This document shows positions 17,942 through 26,194 of a DNA stretch of 64,000 bases, in pieces. How positions within the stretch are numbered: the first letter of the stretch is position 1; the number at the start of each line of letters is the position of its first letter. Origin of the DNA: Zemynaea arenosa (lineage in GTDB: Bacteria > Pseudomonadota > Gammaproteobacteria > Burkholderiales > Burkholderiaceae_D); the NCBI RefSeq assembly GCF_004614185.1, contig NZ_SPVF01000106.1, positions 16,196 through 80,195 on the forward strand, given 5' to 3'. The position numbers were made by a program, and so were the translations under genes. Below the pieces are notes generated by a model. It saw only the letters and a program-made list of their open reading frames with translations. It did not search any database and had not been told where the DNA came from.

Positions 17942-19209
17942 TCGCGTTGTTCAAATGGATGGAGCGGCTGCTGCCGGCCGACTGCGGGGACCTTGGCGCA
18001 GGCAGCGTCGTCACGCGCGTTGCGGCTGGGCGCAGTGTGCCAGTTGGGTGCGTGGGCCTGGTGGCGGATGCCGCTGGCAGCGCGCGGCGCGTGCCGGCCG
18101 GGCAGCGGCTGGACGCGGCGAACCATGAGCTGGTGTGGTGCTTTCATCCTGGGCCGTACCGCATGGAGATTGCGCCGTTTGCGCATGCGCCGGAGATGGG
18201 CTTGCACTTGCAGGTGGTGGTGGACGACGCTGATCCGCGCTTGCGGCAGCAGAGGTTTGACTTGTTTGTGATGGCAGAGGTCCGGGAAGGCCTCTGCTTT
18301 GTTGATTTGAAGGCGCGGCTGGAGGCGCAGCTGGCGGCCGCGCTGGAGCAGGGGGCGCTGGAGCTGCCGCCTTGTACGACGCTGGATGAGTGGCATGCGT
18401 TTCGAGGGGGCTTGAATCAACTGGTGTACACGCGGTTCGGATTGACGGTGGAGGACTGCTTCCCGGTCGACCTGGGTGATCGGGTGGACTATGCGGCGCT
18501 GCTCGCGGCGCGGCCTGCGCTGGAGCAGGCGGCTGGCGGTGGCGCTGCCGTGTGCGCACCTCAAGGTGCGAGCAATGAAGATGACGCGACCGCGCTGCCC
18601 ACCGGCGTGGCCGCAAGCGCGGCTTCGCCCAGCGGGCGCCCGGCGCCCACCCAGACGATGGCCGCACGGACTCGCGGCGGCACTGGCGCCATGCGCGAAA
18701 GCGGCGCGGAATCCGCCGAGCGGGGTGCGGCGTGTGTCGGCGGCGGTGAATCCGCCAAGCCGGTAATGGCGCATCCGGGCGGAGCGCAGGGCGATGCGGT
18801 GGAGGTTGATGCGCTGGCGTTGCGGCGAATGTTCTTGGAGCTGCCGCATGTGATGTGCAGCTTCCGGGCGGCGGCGCTGCCGGATTGTCCGGATGCGTTC
18901 CGCTTGCAGAAGGCCCTGCTGGCGCGTCTCGACTTGGTCCTGCTGTCCGTGAGCACGATGCCGACGCTGGAGCTGGAGGCACCGGGCGTGGCGCTGCCGC
19001 GCGAGGAGCAGCACCGCCGCGCCACCGCCAGCGCTCAGGCGATCGCCGCGCTGGACGAGGCATGGTCCCTGCTGGCCCGCATCGAGCTTGCTGGCCGCAT
19101 CGACGAGCCGATGGCCGATGACGCGGACCGCATCGTCGCCAACCTGGAAGCCTCCGTCGCCAACCGCCGCGCCACCCGCGAGCCCGCGGAGCAGGGAGAG
19201 GACGCATGA
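17938..19209 (+). CDS. Protein with probable degenerate SPFH-like domain
   Basis: 423 residues, starting at the ATG overlapping the previous stop (GGGAGAGGG upstream). The first 170 residues are strand-rich (VPAGQRLDAANHELVWCFHP, LHLQVVVDDADPRLRQQRFD) and end in helix-turn LNQLVYTRFGLTVEDCFPVDL. That layout, especially the last segment, parallels the end of the SPFH domain in the gene at 20360 (LRLRLAQFGLAAVDVDTL). The middle is low complexity (Ala/Gly/Pro/Ser). The C-terminal 150 residues are helical. I infer a diverged SPFH-type assembly partner; no catalytic motif is visible. The stop overlaps the next start. Confidence 0.55.
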   Translation: MIALFKWMERLLPADCGDLGAGSVVTRVAAGRSVPVGCVGLVADAAGSARRVPAGQRLDAANHELVWCFHPGPYRMEIAPFAHAPEMGLHLQVVVDDADPRLRQQRFDLFVMAEVREGLCFVDLKARLEAQLAAALEQGALELPPCTTLDEWHAFRGGLNQLVYTRFGLTVEDCFPVDLGDRVDYAALLAARPALEQAAGGGAAVCAPQGASNEDDATALPTGVAASAASPSGRPAPTQTMAARTRGGTGAMRESGAESAERGAACVGGGESAKPVMAHPGGAQGDAVEVDALALRRMFLELPHVMCSFRAAALPDCPDAFRLQKALLARLDLVLLSVSTMPTLELEAPGVALPREEQHRRATASAQAIAALDEAWSLLARIELAGRIDEPMADDADRIVANLEASVANRRATREPAEQGEDA

Positions 19210-20243
19210 GCAGATTGCCACCCTCAGCCCAGGTGCGCACCGTACTCGCCGACGGCAGCATTGCCACGCTCACTGCCAGCCGCCGCCCGCGCGGCAACCG
19301 CGCCGATGTGAAGTGCAGCGTGCCCGGCGCGCCCGGACTGGCCGAACGCATGCAAGCCGCTGTCCGTGCCGCCCGCCTCACCGAGTCCACCTTCGACAGC
19401 CGCGACCAGGTCGTGATCAGCATGGACCGCGCACCTACGCCAACAGAGCGCGACTGGGAGCTCGCCGCCGTCCTGGCTGACCGCCTTGTCCGCGGCGTCT
19501 TCGCGCCCGCCGCCGCAGCCAGTTCTGGCGCCGGCGCGCGCAAGCCGTTGCTTGCCAACGGCTGGTCGGATCATTGGCACCTTGGCCGCGTCGACGGCTG
19601 CGCGCGGACCGAAGCAGCGGAACCAGGCCATTTGCTGGGCGGGTCACCGATCCTGCCGCACCTCGGCGCGCTGCACGGCCAGCCGGATCGCGCGGCCGCG
19701 GTGTCGAGCGCGCGGGCATGGTTCCCGTTGTGGAGTGGCCGCGTCGACGATACGCTCGCCTGGGTCGAAATCAGCGTTCATCCCTTGCAAGCCCCCGCCG
19801 CCGACGAGGAAGAGTCGATTACGGTCCCCAACGCGGACGCCGCCCTCACGCTGGCCGTGCGGAGAACCCTGGCCGCCGCCCGCCACTTCGATGGCCGCGC
19901 CCTGGGCCGCTGGCGCACCGTGGTCCGCTTCAGCGAAACCCGCTTCCAGGGCCCATCCTACGAACTCGCCCTCGTGCTGGCCGACCGGCTCGCCCGTGGC
20001 CGCGAATTTCCGGCCCGTGGCCGCATCGTGGCCAGCGGCTGTTCGCAAGCCTGGCACGTCGGCCGCGTGGATACAGTCGATGGCTGCGCCCCCAAAGCCA
20101 CCTTGATCCTGAAGGAAGCGGCCAAAGGTGACCGCATCTTGGTCCCCAAGGATTGGGAAGACGCCCTCGGCCCCGACTTCCAGCACGCCCTGCGCGAACT
20201 GGGCGCCGGCGCCGCATTTGTCGAGCGGATCGGCATGATATGA
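19206..20243 (+). CDS. Tandem S16 (Lon/ChlI)-like domain protein without an ATPase
   Basis: 345 residues. Two S16-fold-like halves are visible. The first half resembles the ComM/ChlI N-terminus (VPGAPGLAERMQAAVRAARL then VVISMDRAPTPTERDWELAAVLADRL) and lacks the nucleophile. The second half has QGPSYELALVLADRLARG, RIVASGCSQAWHVGRVDTVDG and KGDRILVPKDWED, which parallel the Lon proteolytic core. Ser251 and Lys297 are 46 residues apart, close to the 43 of the Lon Ser-Lys dyad, so this half may be an active peptidase. No AAA+ or Walker motif is present in the protein. Its ATG overlaps the previous stop. The fold call is by eye and needs structural confirmation. Confidence 0.6.
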   Translation: MSRLPPSAQVRTVLADGSIATLTASRRPRGNRADVKCSVPGAPGLAERMQAAVRAARLTESTFDSRDQVVISMDRAPTPTERDWELAAVLADRLVRGVFAPAAAASSGAGARKPLLANGWSDHWHLGRVDGCARTEAAEPGHLLGGSPILPHLGALHGQPDRAAAVSSARAWFPLWSGRVDDTLAWVEISVHPLQAPAADEEESITVPNADAALTLAVRRTLAAARHFDGRALGRWRTVVRFSETRFQGPSYELALVLADRLARGREFPARGRIVASGCSQAWHVGRVDTVDGCAPKATLILKEAAKGDRILVPKDWEDALGPDFQHALRELGAGAAFVERIGMI

Positions 20244-20359
20244 GAGGCCCGCACACTTAACGGGAGCGGCCGGAAAGAACAGACCCGCCCTGCTAGAATC
20301 GACAGCAAGGAAGTACGATCTGGCAGGGCAGTCAGAGATCACCAAGACACGGAGTTTTT

Positions 20360-22243
20360 ATGTTCCAGGCGTTCGGATTCGGCGGCGTGCCCTGCGCCCG
20401 CTGCGGACACAAACAGGCCAGCGACAGCGCGTACTGTGAGCGCTGCGGCATGGCCGCGGGCACCCCGCGCAACGAACCAGTCCTGCGCGACAACCGCTGG
20501 ATCGCGGCCCCCAACGAATTCGCGGTGTTCTTCGGCGTGCGCGAACTGTCGGGCCTTTTCGTCAAGACCCTGCGCGTGCCAGCCACCACCCGTGCCTACA
20601 TCCTGCAGGGCGGCCAGGCGACCGAAGTCCCTCAGGGCGAATACGAGATCGAAGGCTTCTTCACGCGCCTGAACAACCTGCTGCGCGACCGCCACGCCGA
20701 AATCCTCATCACCCGTACCGCCGCGCTGCCGGTCCGTTTCGGCTTCGAAGGCTTGCGCACGGCGGAAGGGCTGGAAGTCGCGCTGGACGTCAGCATCAGC
20801 ATCAAGATCGAGAACGTGGCCGCCTTCGCCCAGCACTTTATGACAGTGCCTGGCACGATCACGGAAGCGCATCTGCAGGAACTGCTCGCGCCCTCAGTGC
20901 GCCAGCTGGCGGCCGAATTCACCGGCTCCCAGGCCCTGCGCGAGATGAGCCGCAATCGCGACCTGCGCGCGCAGCTGGACGAGCGCCTGCACTCCGCGCT
21001 GCGCCTGCGCCTCGCGCAGTTCGGCCTGGCCGCCGTGGACGTGGACACGCTCACGCTGCGCCACGACAAGCTGAATGCGAACCGCGAACGGGCGGGCAGC
21101 TTGTGGCTCATCGCCGAAGGCCGGCAGGCGGACCTGGAACACACCAAGGCGCTGGACCAGCTGTACAACGACGAAGAATGGCAGCGCATCTGGCGCGAGG
21201 AGCAGGAGGCTCGCCTGCGTTTCCGCCACGCCGAGATGAAGCAGGACCAGGACGTGGAAAACCGCGAGCTCGTTCTCCAGCGCACCGATCGCATGCAGGC
21301 CATTCGGCTGCGCGAGATCGAGCTGTATGGCCGCGTGGCCGAATCGCAGAACCGCATCGAAGCCCTGCGTCTGGACGCCGCCGAAGTCCTGGCACAGCTG
21401 GAGCACGAAGCCACGCAAAAGAAGTCCGCCCGCGCCGGTGAAGCCGCCGAATGGGCCCACGTGCGCGACCTCGCCAGGGTCAAGATGCGCGCCGCGCTGG
21501 AGGCCGCCCAGCAGGACGCCCAGCACGAGCGCCAGTTCGCGCAGCAGCGCTTCATGCACCAGCTGGTGCAGCAGCAGATCCGCAACAAGATCGAGCAGGC
21601 GCTTGCCATCGAGGACGAAGCCCACAAGCGCGGGCAGCTCGCGCTGCTGCACCAGGCGGAGCGCGACGCCAAGCTGCGCTTGCAGGCGCTGGAGGCCGAG
21701 CACCACCGCGCTGCCTTGCAGTCGCTCGCCATCGACTTCGCGGCGCGCGAACGCGCAGCGCAGCGTGATGAAAGCCTGAAGGACGCCATCGGCCACGAAG
21801 ACGTGGAGCAGGTCAACCAGCGCATCGCCGCCCTGCGCCGCAGCGGGGCCAGTGCGGACGCCATCGCCCAGCAGGAGAAGCTGCTGCGCACCATCGAAGC
21901 CGATGCGGCCTATGAGCGCAAGCGCATGGAACTGCGCATCGAAGAGGGCGACGCCACTTGGCAGCGCGAAGTCCAGCGCATGGAGACCCTGGCTCAAGTG
22001 GATGATACGGCCAAGCTGGTGCTGGCCCCCGCCGCCAATGCCGAACTGCTGGCCGACGTGATGAAGACCCGTGTGCACGCCACCATGAACGCCGGCCAGC
22101 TGCAGGGACTGGCCGGTGTCGAAGCCGCGCGCACGCCCAAGACCAACACCGACAGTCCGGCGCCGCGCATCTGCGCCAACGGCCACGCCGCCGGACCGCA
22201 GGACCGCTATTGCCCGCAGTGCGGCGTGGAGCTGACACAGTAA
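20360..22243 (+). CDS. SPFH/stomatin-like protein with two terminal zinc ribbons and long coiled coil
   Basis: 627 residues from ATG 20360 with GGAG upstream. A zinc ribbon opens the protein (Cys12, Cys15, Cys26, Cys29) and another closes it (Cys605, His609 or a near residue, Cys618, Cys621). Residues about 45-245 form an SPFH/band 7-like domain (TVPGTITEAHLQELLAPSVR, LRLAQFGLAAVDVDTLTLRH). Residues 250-560 are an uninterrupted Glu/Gln/Arg/Ala coiled coil. There is no membrane helix, unlike classic stomatins. The layout resembles YdjI-type SPFH proteins with C-terminal zinc ribbon, here with one ribbon at each end. I infer a large oligomeric scaffold. A TGCTAGAAT sequence at 20291-20299 could be an extended -10 promoter for this gene. 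The kinase gene follows after 6 bp. Confidence 0.8.
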   Translation: MFQAFGFGGVPCARCGHKQASDSAYCERCGMAAGTPRNEPVLRDNRWIAAPNEFAVFFGVRELSGLFVKTLRVPATTRAYILQGGQATEVPQGEYEIEGFFTRLNNLLRDRHAEILITRTAALPVRFGFEGLRTAEGLEVALDVSISIKIENVAAFAQHFMTVPGTITEAHLQELLAPSVRQLAAEFTGSQALREMSRNRDLRAQLDERLHSALRLRLAQFGLAAVDVDTLTLRHDKLNANRERAGSLWLIAEGRQADLEHTKALDQLYNDEEWQRIWREEQEARLRFRHAEMKQDQDVENRELVLQRTDRMQAIRLREIELYGRVAESQNRIEALRLDAAEVLAQLEHEATQKKSARAGEAAEWAHVRDLARVKMRAALEAAQQDAQHERQFAQQRFMHQLVQQQIRNKIEQALAIEDEAHKRGQLALLHQAERDAKLRLQALEAEHHRAALQSLAIDFAARERAAQRDESLKDAIGHEDVEQVNQRIAALRRSGASADAIAQQEKLLRTIEADAAYERKRMELRIEEGDATWQREVQRMETLAQVDDTAKLVLAPAANAELLADVMKTRVHATMNAGQLQGLAGVEAARTPKTNTDSPAPRICANGHAAGPQDRYCPQCGVELTQ

Positions 22244-22249
22244 GGAAGC

Positions 22250-24490
22250 ATGCAGACAGCACGGGACAAAATCCGCGAACTGCGGGCCCTGCACGAGGAC
22301 GGGCTGCTTAGCCAGCAGGAGTTCGACAGGCGCAAGAACGCCATCCTGGACGCGGAGTATGCGCCACCGGGAGGCCCGCTTGCGGCCAGCGTGCAGCGTG
22401 CGGGCACCGAGATCGGCCTCATGCCCGGCATGGAAATCGGTCCACCCAACCGCCGCTATCTGCTGGAGCACCTGATCGCGACCGGCGGCATGGGCCAGGT
22501 GTGGCGCGCCACCGATCTCGCCACCCAGGCTGAACTTGGCCACAGTGCTACCGTGGCGCTCAAGGTGCTGCCGCCGGAATTCACGCGCAGCGCGCACCAC
22601 GCCAAGCTGCTGGTGGAAGAAGCCACGCAGGCGCGCAAGCTCGCGCATGAGCACATCGTGCGCGTGTACGAGTGGGCGCAGGACCCGGCCACCTCCAGCT
22701 ACTTCATCATCATGGAGTGCCTGGAGGGCGAAGACCTCGACAGCCTCCTCGCGCGCGAGGGGCGTTTGCCGCTGAACCGGGTGCAGGCGCTGCTCGCCCC
22801 CGTGGCCGAGGCATTGGACTATGCCTGGGCCAAGGCCCACCTGGTCCACCGCGACATCAAGCCGGGCAACGTGTTCGTTACCGCCCGGGGCGAAGTCAAG
22901 CTGCTGGACTTCGGCATCGCCGCGCGTGCGCGCAGCGGTAACAGCATGCTCGGGCTGGAGGCACCCGGCGATTCAGGCACCGCAGGCTACCGCGCCCCGG
23001 AAGCGGGCGTTCACCAGCGCTCCCCCAGCCGCACGCTGGACGTGTACGCGGTGGCTGTGATGATCTACCAGATGCTGGAAGGCCGCGTGCCGTTTGATGG
23101 CCCGCGCACTGCGCAGCACGAACCAGACCGCCCGCGCGGCATCAACGAACGCCAGTGGGCTGCACTGCGCCGCGGCTTTGCCATCGATGCCAAGGAGCGC
23201 CAGGCCAGCGTGCACGAGCTGCTGGCGGACCTGGACCGCGCCACCGGGCCGACCGACCAGGAAATCGCCGCGCAGCGTGCCACCGAACGCGCGCAGGAAG
23301 AAGAACGCCAGCGCGTGCTGGCCGCCAAGCGCCGCGCGGAAGCCGAAGCCCTCGCCGCGGCGCAAGCGCTGGCGGACAAGCAGCGTAAGGAGCAGGAAGC
23401 GAAAGCCCGCGCCGCCGAGGAAGCCGCGCGCCAGGCGCGCAAGGAGGAGCTGCGCCGCCAGCTGCTGGAGCGCCGCGCGGTGGAAACGGAGAAAGCACGC
23501 AAGGCGCAGGAGGAAGCGCAGCGCAAGGCCGCCCAGGCCCGTGCGGCCGCTGCCTACCTCGCGGAACAGAAGCGGGCCCGGGCCGAGATGGCCGCGCGCA
23601 CCGCCGCCGAAGTGCAGGCCCAGATGCCGACGCCCGGCAGCGCCACCGCGGATGCCGACGGCGTGCTGCGCGACCGCTTCATCGACGGCACCGGCACCGG
23701 GCCGGACCTGGTGTTGATCCCGACCGGCCGCTTCCAGATGGGCTCTCCCCAGCATGAGCGCAAGCGCGCCATGGACGCAGGGGCCCAGTCCGCATGGCTG
23801 GAACGCGAGACGCCCCAGCACTGGGTCGGTATCGAGGAATCGTTCGCGCTGGGCCGCACGCCGGTAACGGTGGCGCAATGGCGTGCCTTTGTGCGCGACA
23901 CCGGCTGGCAGGGCGCGAGCGATGTGGATTGGGATGCGCCGGGCTTCGTGCAGACCGACGAGCACCCGGTGGTCGGCGTCACCTGGATGGACGCGCAGCA
24001 GTACGTGCGCTGGCTGTCCATGAAGACCGGCCAGGTCTACCGTCTGCCCAGCGAAGCCGAATGGGAGTACGCCTGCCGGGCCGGAACCAAGACTGCCTTC
24101 AGCTTCGGCGACGACATCAACACCGACCTGGCCAACTACGACGGCAATTACACCTACCACACCAGCCCGCGCGGCGTGTTCCGCGGCGGGACCACGCCGG
24201 TGGCGATGTTCCCGCCCAACCCATGGGGCCTGTATGACATGCACGGTAACGTGTGGGAATGGGTACAGGATGTGGTGCACGACAACTACGTGGGCGCGCC
24301 ATTGACCGGCCGTGCGTGGGAGGAGGGCGGAGACCAGGCCCGCCGTGTCCTGCGCGGTGGCTCGTGGCTGTACAATCCCCGCTATCTGCGGTCGGCCCTG
24401 CGCAACGGTTATTCGGCCGTGCTGGGGAACGACATTGTCGGTTTCCGGGTCGCCCGCCAACTCAAGCAGGAAAAGGAACCAGCGGCATGA
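22250..24490 (+). CDS. Ser/Thr protein kinase fused to formylglycine-enzyme-like domain
   Basis: 746 residues, AAGGAA upstream of the ATG. Residues 1-35 look like a SHOCT-type helix pair (IRELRALHEDGLLSQQEFDR). The kinase domain spans about 69-335: glycine loop ATGGMGQVW, Lys105 in VALKV, His-Arg-Asp at 200-202 with DIKPGN, Asp-Phe-Gly at 220-222 and Ala-Pro-Glu at 249-251, all intact. Residues 340-465 are an Ala/Arg/Glu coiled coil. Residues about 480-745 are an FGE/sulfatase-modifying-factor fold (LIPTGRFQMGSPQHE, LPSEAEWEYACRAGTK, MHGNVWEWVQD, RVLRGGSW, GFRVAR). No sulfatase is nearby, so this domain may bind ligand instead. No membrane helix is seen. The stop overlaps the OsmC start. Confidence 0.9.
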   Translation: MQTARDKIRELRALHEDGLLSQQEFDRRKNAILDAEYAPPGGPLAASVQRAGTEIGLMPGMEIGPPNRRYLLEHLIATGGMGQVWRATDLATQAELGHSATVALKVLPPEFTRSAHHAKLLVEEATQARKLAHEHIVRVYEWAQDPATSSYFIIMECLEGEDLDSLLAREGRLPLNRVQALLAPVAEALDYAWAKAHLVHRDIKPGNVFVTARGEVKLLDFGIAARARSGNSMLGLEAPGDSGTAGYRAPEAGVHQRSPSRTLDVYAVAVMIYQMLEGRVPFDGPRTAQHEPDRPRGINERQWAALRRGFAIDAKERQASVHELLADLDRATGPTDQEIAAQRATERAQEEERQRVLAAKRRAEAEALAAAQALADKQRKEQEAKARAAEEAARQARKEELRRQLLERRAVETEKARKAQEEAQRKAAQARAAAAYLAEQKRARAEMAARTAAEVQAQMPTPGSATADADGVLRDRFIDGTGTGPDLVLIPTGRFQMGSPQHERKRAMDAGAQSAWLERETPQHWVGIEESFALGRTPVTVAQWRAFVRDTGWQGASDVDWDAPGFVQTDEHPVVGVTWMDAQQYVRWLSMKTGQVYRLPSEAEWEYACRAGTKTAFSFGDDINTDLANYDGNYTYHTSPRGVFRGGTTPVAMFPPNPWGLYDMHGNVWEWVQDVVHDNYVGAPLTGRAWEEGGDQARRVLRGGSWLYNPRYLRSALRNGYSAVLGNDIVGFRVARQLKQEKEPAA

Positions 24491-24885
24491 GCATCACCGT
24501 CAAGCGCGACCTCTCGCAGCCCATGCGCCACATCGTGCATGTGCGCGACCATATCGTCTCCACCGACCTGGAACTGGACGAGGGCGGGACCGATGCCGGC
24601 CCCAATCCGCACGACCTGTACGACGCGGCGCTCGGCGCCTGCAAGGCCCTCACACTGCTGTGGTACGCGAAGCGCAAGAACATCGGGCTGACCGACATCC
24701 AGGTCCAGGTGGACCGCGACAATTCGCAGGAACGGCAGGGCGTCTATAAGCTGGCGACCACCATCGCGCTGATGGGCGACCTCACCGGCGCGCAGCGCGA
24801 AGAGCTGCTCGGCGTGGCGCGCAAATGCCCGGTGCACAAGCTGATGTCCAGCGTGACCACCGAAATCACCACGGAGCTGGCATGA
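24487..24885 (+). CDS. OsmC-family peroxide-detoxification protein
   Basis: 132 residues starting at the ATG that overlaps the kinase stop codon. The central region GPNPHDLYDAALGACKALTLLWYAKRK contains the first family cysteine in its usual place after a helix start, and the second is in ARKCPVHKLMSS. This Cys pair reduces organic hydroperoxides in OsmC/Ohr proteins. It is shorter than some OsmC proteins but complete. Both this and the pirin gene are coupled to the kinase gene by overlapping codons, so they probably respond to the same signals, which suggests a link to oxidative or envelope stress. Confidence 0.9.
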   Translation: MSITVKRDLSQPMRHIVHVRDHIVSTDLELDEGGTDAGPNPHDLYDAALGACKALTLLWYAKRKNIGLTDIQVQVDRDNSQERQGVYKLATTIALMGDLTGAQREELLGVARKCPVHKLMSSVTTEITTELA

Positions 24886-25766
24886 TCGCGCAACTGCTCA
24901 AGGCCCACGAGAAGGATCTCGGCGGCGGCTTCAAGGTGCGGCGCTACCTGCCGGCGGCCGCCAGGCAGGCCGTCGGGCCCTTCATCTTCTTCGACCACTT
25001 CGGTCCCATCGACGCGCACCCCCAGGACAACCACGACGTGCGCCCGCACCCGCATATCGGCCTGGCCACGGTGACCTATCTGTACGAAGGCGCCATCATG
25101 CATCGGGACAGCATCGGCTCCGAGCAGCGCATCGAGCCCGGGGCGATCAACTGGATGACGGCGGGCCGCGGCATTGTGCACTCCGAGCGCACGCCGCCGG
25201 AGCTGCGCGGCGTGGGGCACCGCAAACATGGCCTGCAGCTATGGTGCGCGCTGCCGCGCGAGCACGAAGAGGACGCGCCGTCTTTCGAACACACGCCTGC
25301 CAGTGCGATTCCCGAAGTGGCGCTGGACGGTTGCCGCATCCGCGTACTGGTGGGCAGCGCCTTTGGCCAGGTCTCGCCGGTGCGCACCTACAGCGAAACC
25401 CTGTACCTGGACGTGGCGCTGGACCCGGGCGCCACGCTCACCTTTGACACGCTGCCCGCCGAGGCGGCGCTGTATGCCGTCGAGGGCTCGGTGTGCATCG
25501 ATGGGGAGACCGTCCCGCAGGACACCATGGCCCTGCTGCCGACGGCTGCCGCTCAGGTGCGGGTGGCGGCGCCGGGCGGGACGCGGTTCGTGGTCATCGG
25601 CGGCGAGGCGCTGGACGGGCATCGCTACATCTACTGGAACTTCGTCTCCTCCAGCCGCGAGCGGATCGTGCAGGCGGCGGACGACTGGGAGGCGCAGCGC
25701 TATGCCATGGTGCCCGGCGAGACCGAGTTCATTCCCTTGCCCGCCAATCGCCCACCCCGCGCGTGA
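24882..25766 (+). CDS. Pirin-family cupin protein
   Basis: 294 residues; the ATG overlaps the OsmC stop and has GGAG upstream. The N-terminal cupin shows the pirin signature: FFDHFGP, then HPHIGLATVTYLYEGAIMHRDS, and GRGIVHSERTP, giving the metal-binding histidines and glutamate (HxH, later H and E). The C-terminal half is the second, metal-free cupin (YLDVALDPGATLTFDT). Some bacterial pirins are quercetinases or bind metabolic enzymes; the role here is not known. Last gene of the plus-strand block. Confidence 0.92.
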   Translation: MIAQLLKAHEKDLGGGFKVRRYLPAAARQAVGPFIFFDHFGPIDAHPQDNHDVRPHPHIGLATVTYLYEGAIMHRDSIGSEQRIEPGAINWMTAGRGIVHSERTPPELRGVGHRKHGLQLWCALPREHEEDAPSFEHTPASAIPEVALDGCRIRVLVGSAFGQVSPVRTYSETLYLDVALDPGATLTFDTLPAEAALYAVEGSVCIDGETVPQDTMALLPTAAAQVRVAAPGGTRFVVIGGEALDGHRYIYWNFVSSSRERIVQAADDWEAQRYAMVPGETEFIPLPANRPPRA

Positions 25767-25790
25767 CCTCTTGAAGCTGGAAGGTGACGC

Positions 25791-25818
25791 TTGAAACCGT
25801 AAGCGCCCTTTCTATACT
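25791..25818 (+). promoter_or_regulatory. Sigma-70-type promoter for the 34-residue membrane protein
   Basis: TTGAAA at 25791-25796, a 16 bp spacer and TATACT at 25813-25818. Both hexamers are close to consensus. Transcription should start near 25825, which gives a short leader to the start codon at 25853. Confidence 0.75.
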
Positions 25819-25852
25819 GAAGGTTCCTGTTCAACTTTTGAAAGGAACCGTC

Positions 25853-25957
25853 ATGCATATCCCCGACAACGTCCGGATTCCGGTCACCGTGCTGTCCATC
25901 GGTGGCGGAATGCTGGTGGTCCTGTCCTTCATCTTCCTCGTCCTCATCCCGAGCTGA
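25853..25957 (+). CDS. Small single-pass membrane protein, 34 residues
   Basis: The ATG at 25853 has AAAGGAACC upstream and a near-consensus promoter before that. The product starts MHIPDNVRIPVTVLS and continues into a hydrophobic helix of about 20 residues (GGGMLVVLSFIFLVLIPS at the end), so it is a one-helix membrane peptide with a short polar N-terminus. Its own promoter, ribosome site and hydrophobic helix all argue for a real gene although it is very short. No family recognised. Behind it, a GC-rich imperfect hairpin (25968-25987) precedes T-rich sequence and may terminate it. Confidence 0.65.
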   Translation: MHIPDNVRIPVTVLSIGGGMLVVLSFIFLVLIPS

Positions 25958-26194
25958 CCGTTACGCCCCGTTCCCGTGCGGGGACGGCGGCTTCTCGCGC
26001 TTTTCGCGCTTTTTCCCCGCCGGTCTTGTCATGTTGGTTAGCCTTTGGGCCATCCAATGTTGCTCAGTTATTACCGTTTCGTTGCCTCGGGACAACTAGA
26101 GGTGAGATTCTAGTGAGAATCTTGAACCAACCCATTTTCAACATGTGTTGCTGTGCGTCAAACTTCGTTCACTGCAACCAACATGAGGATTGAG

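Noticed and set aside
19206..20243. Complete ComM or Lon gene
   Set aside because: There is no AAA+ domain, Walker A or Walker B motif; only S16-like halves are visible.
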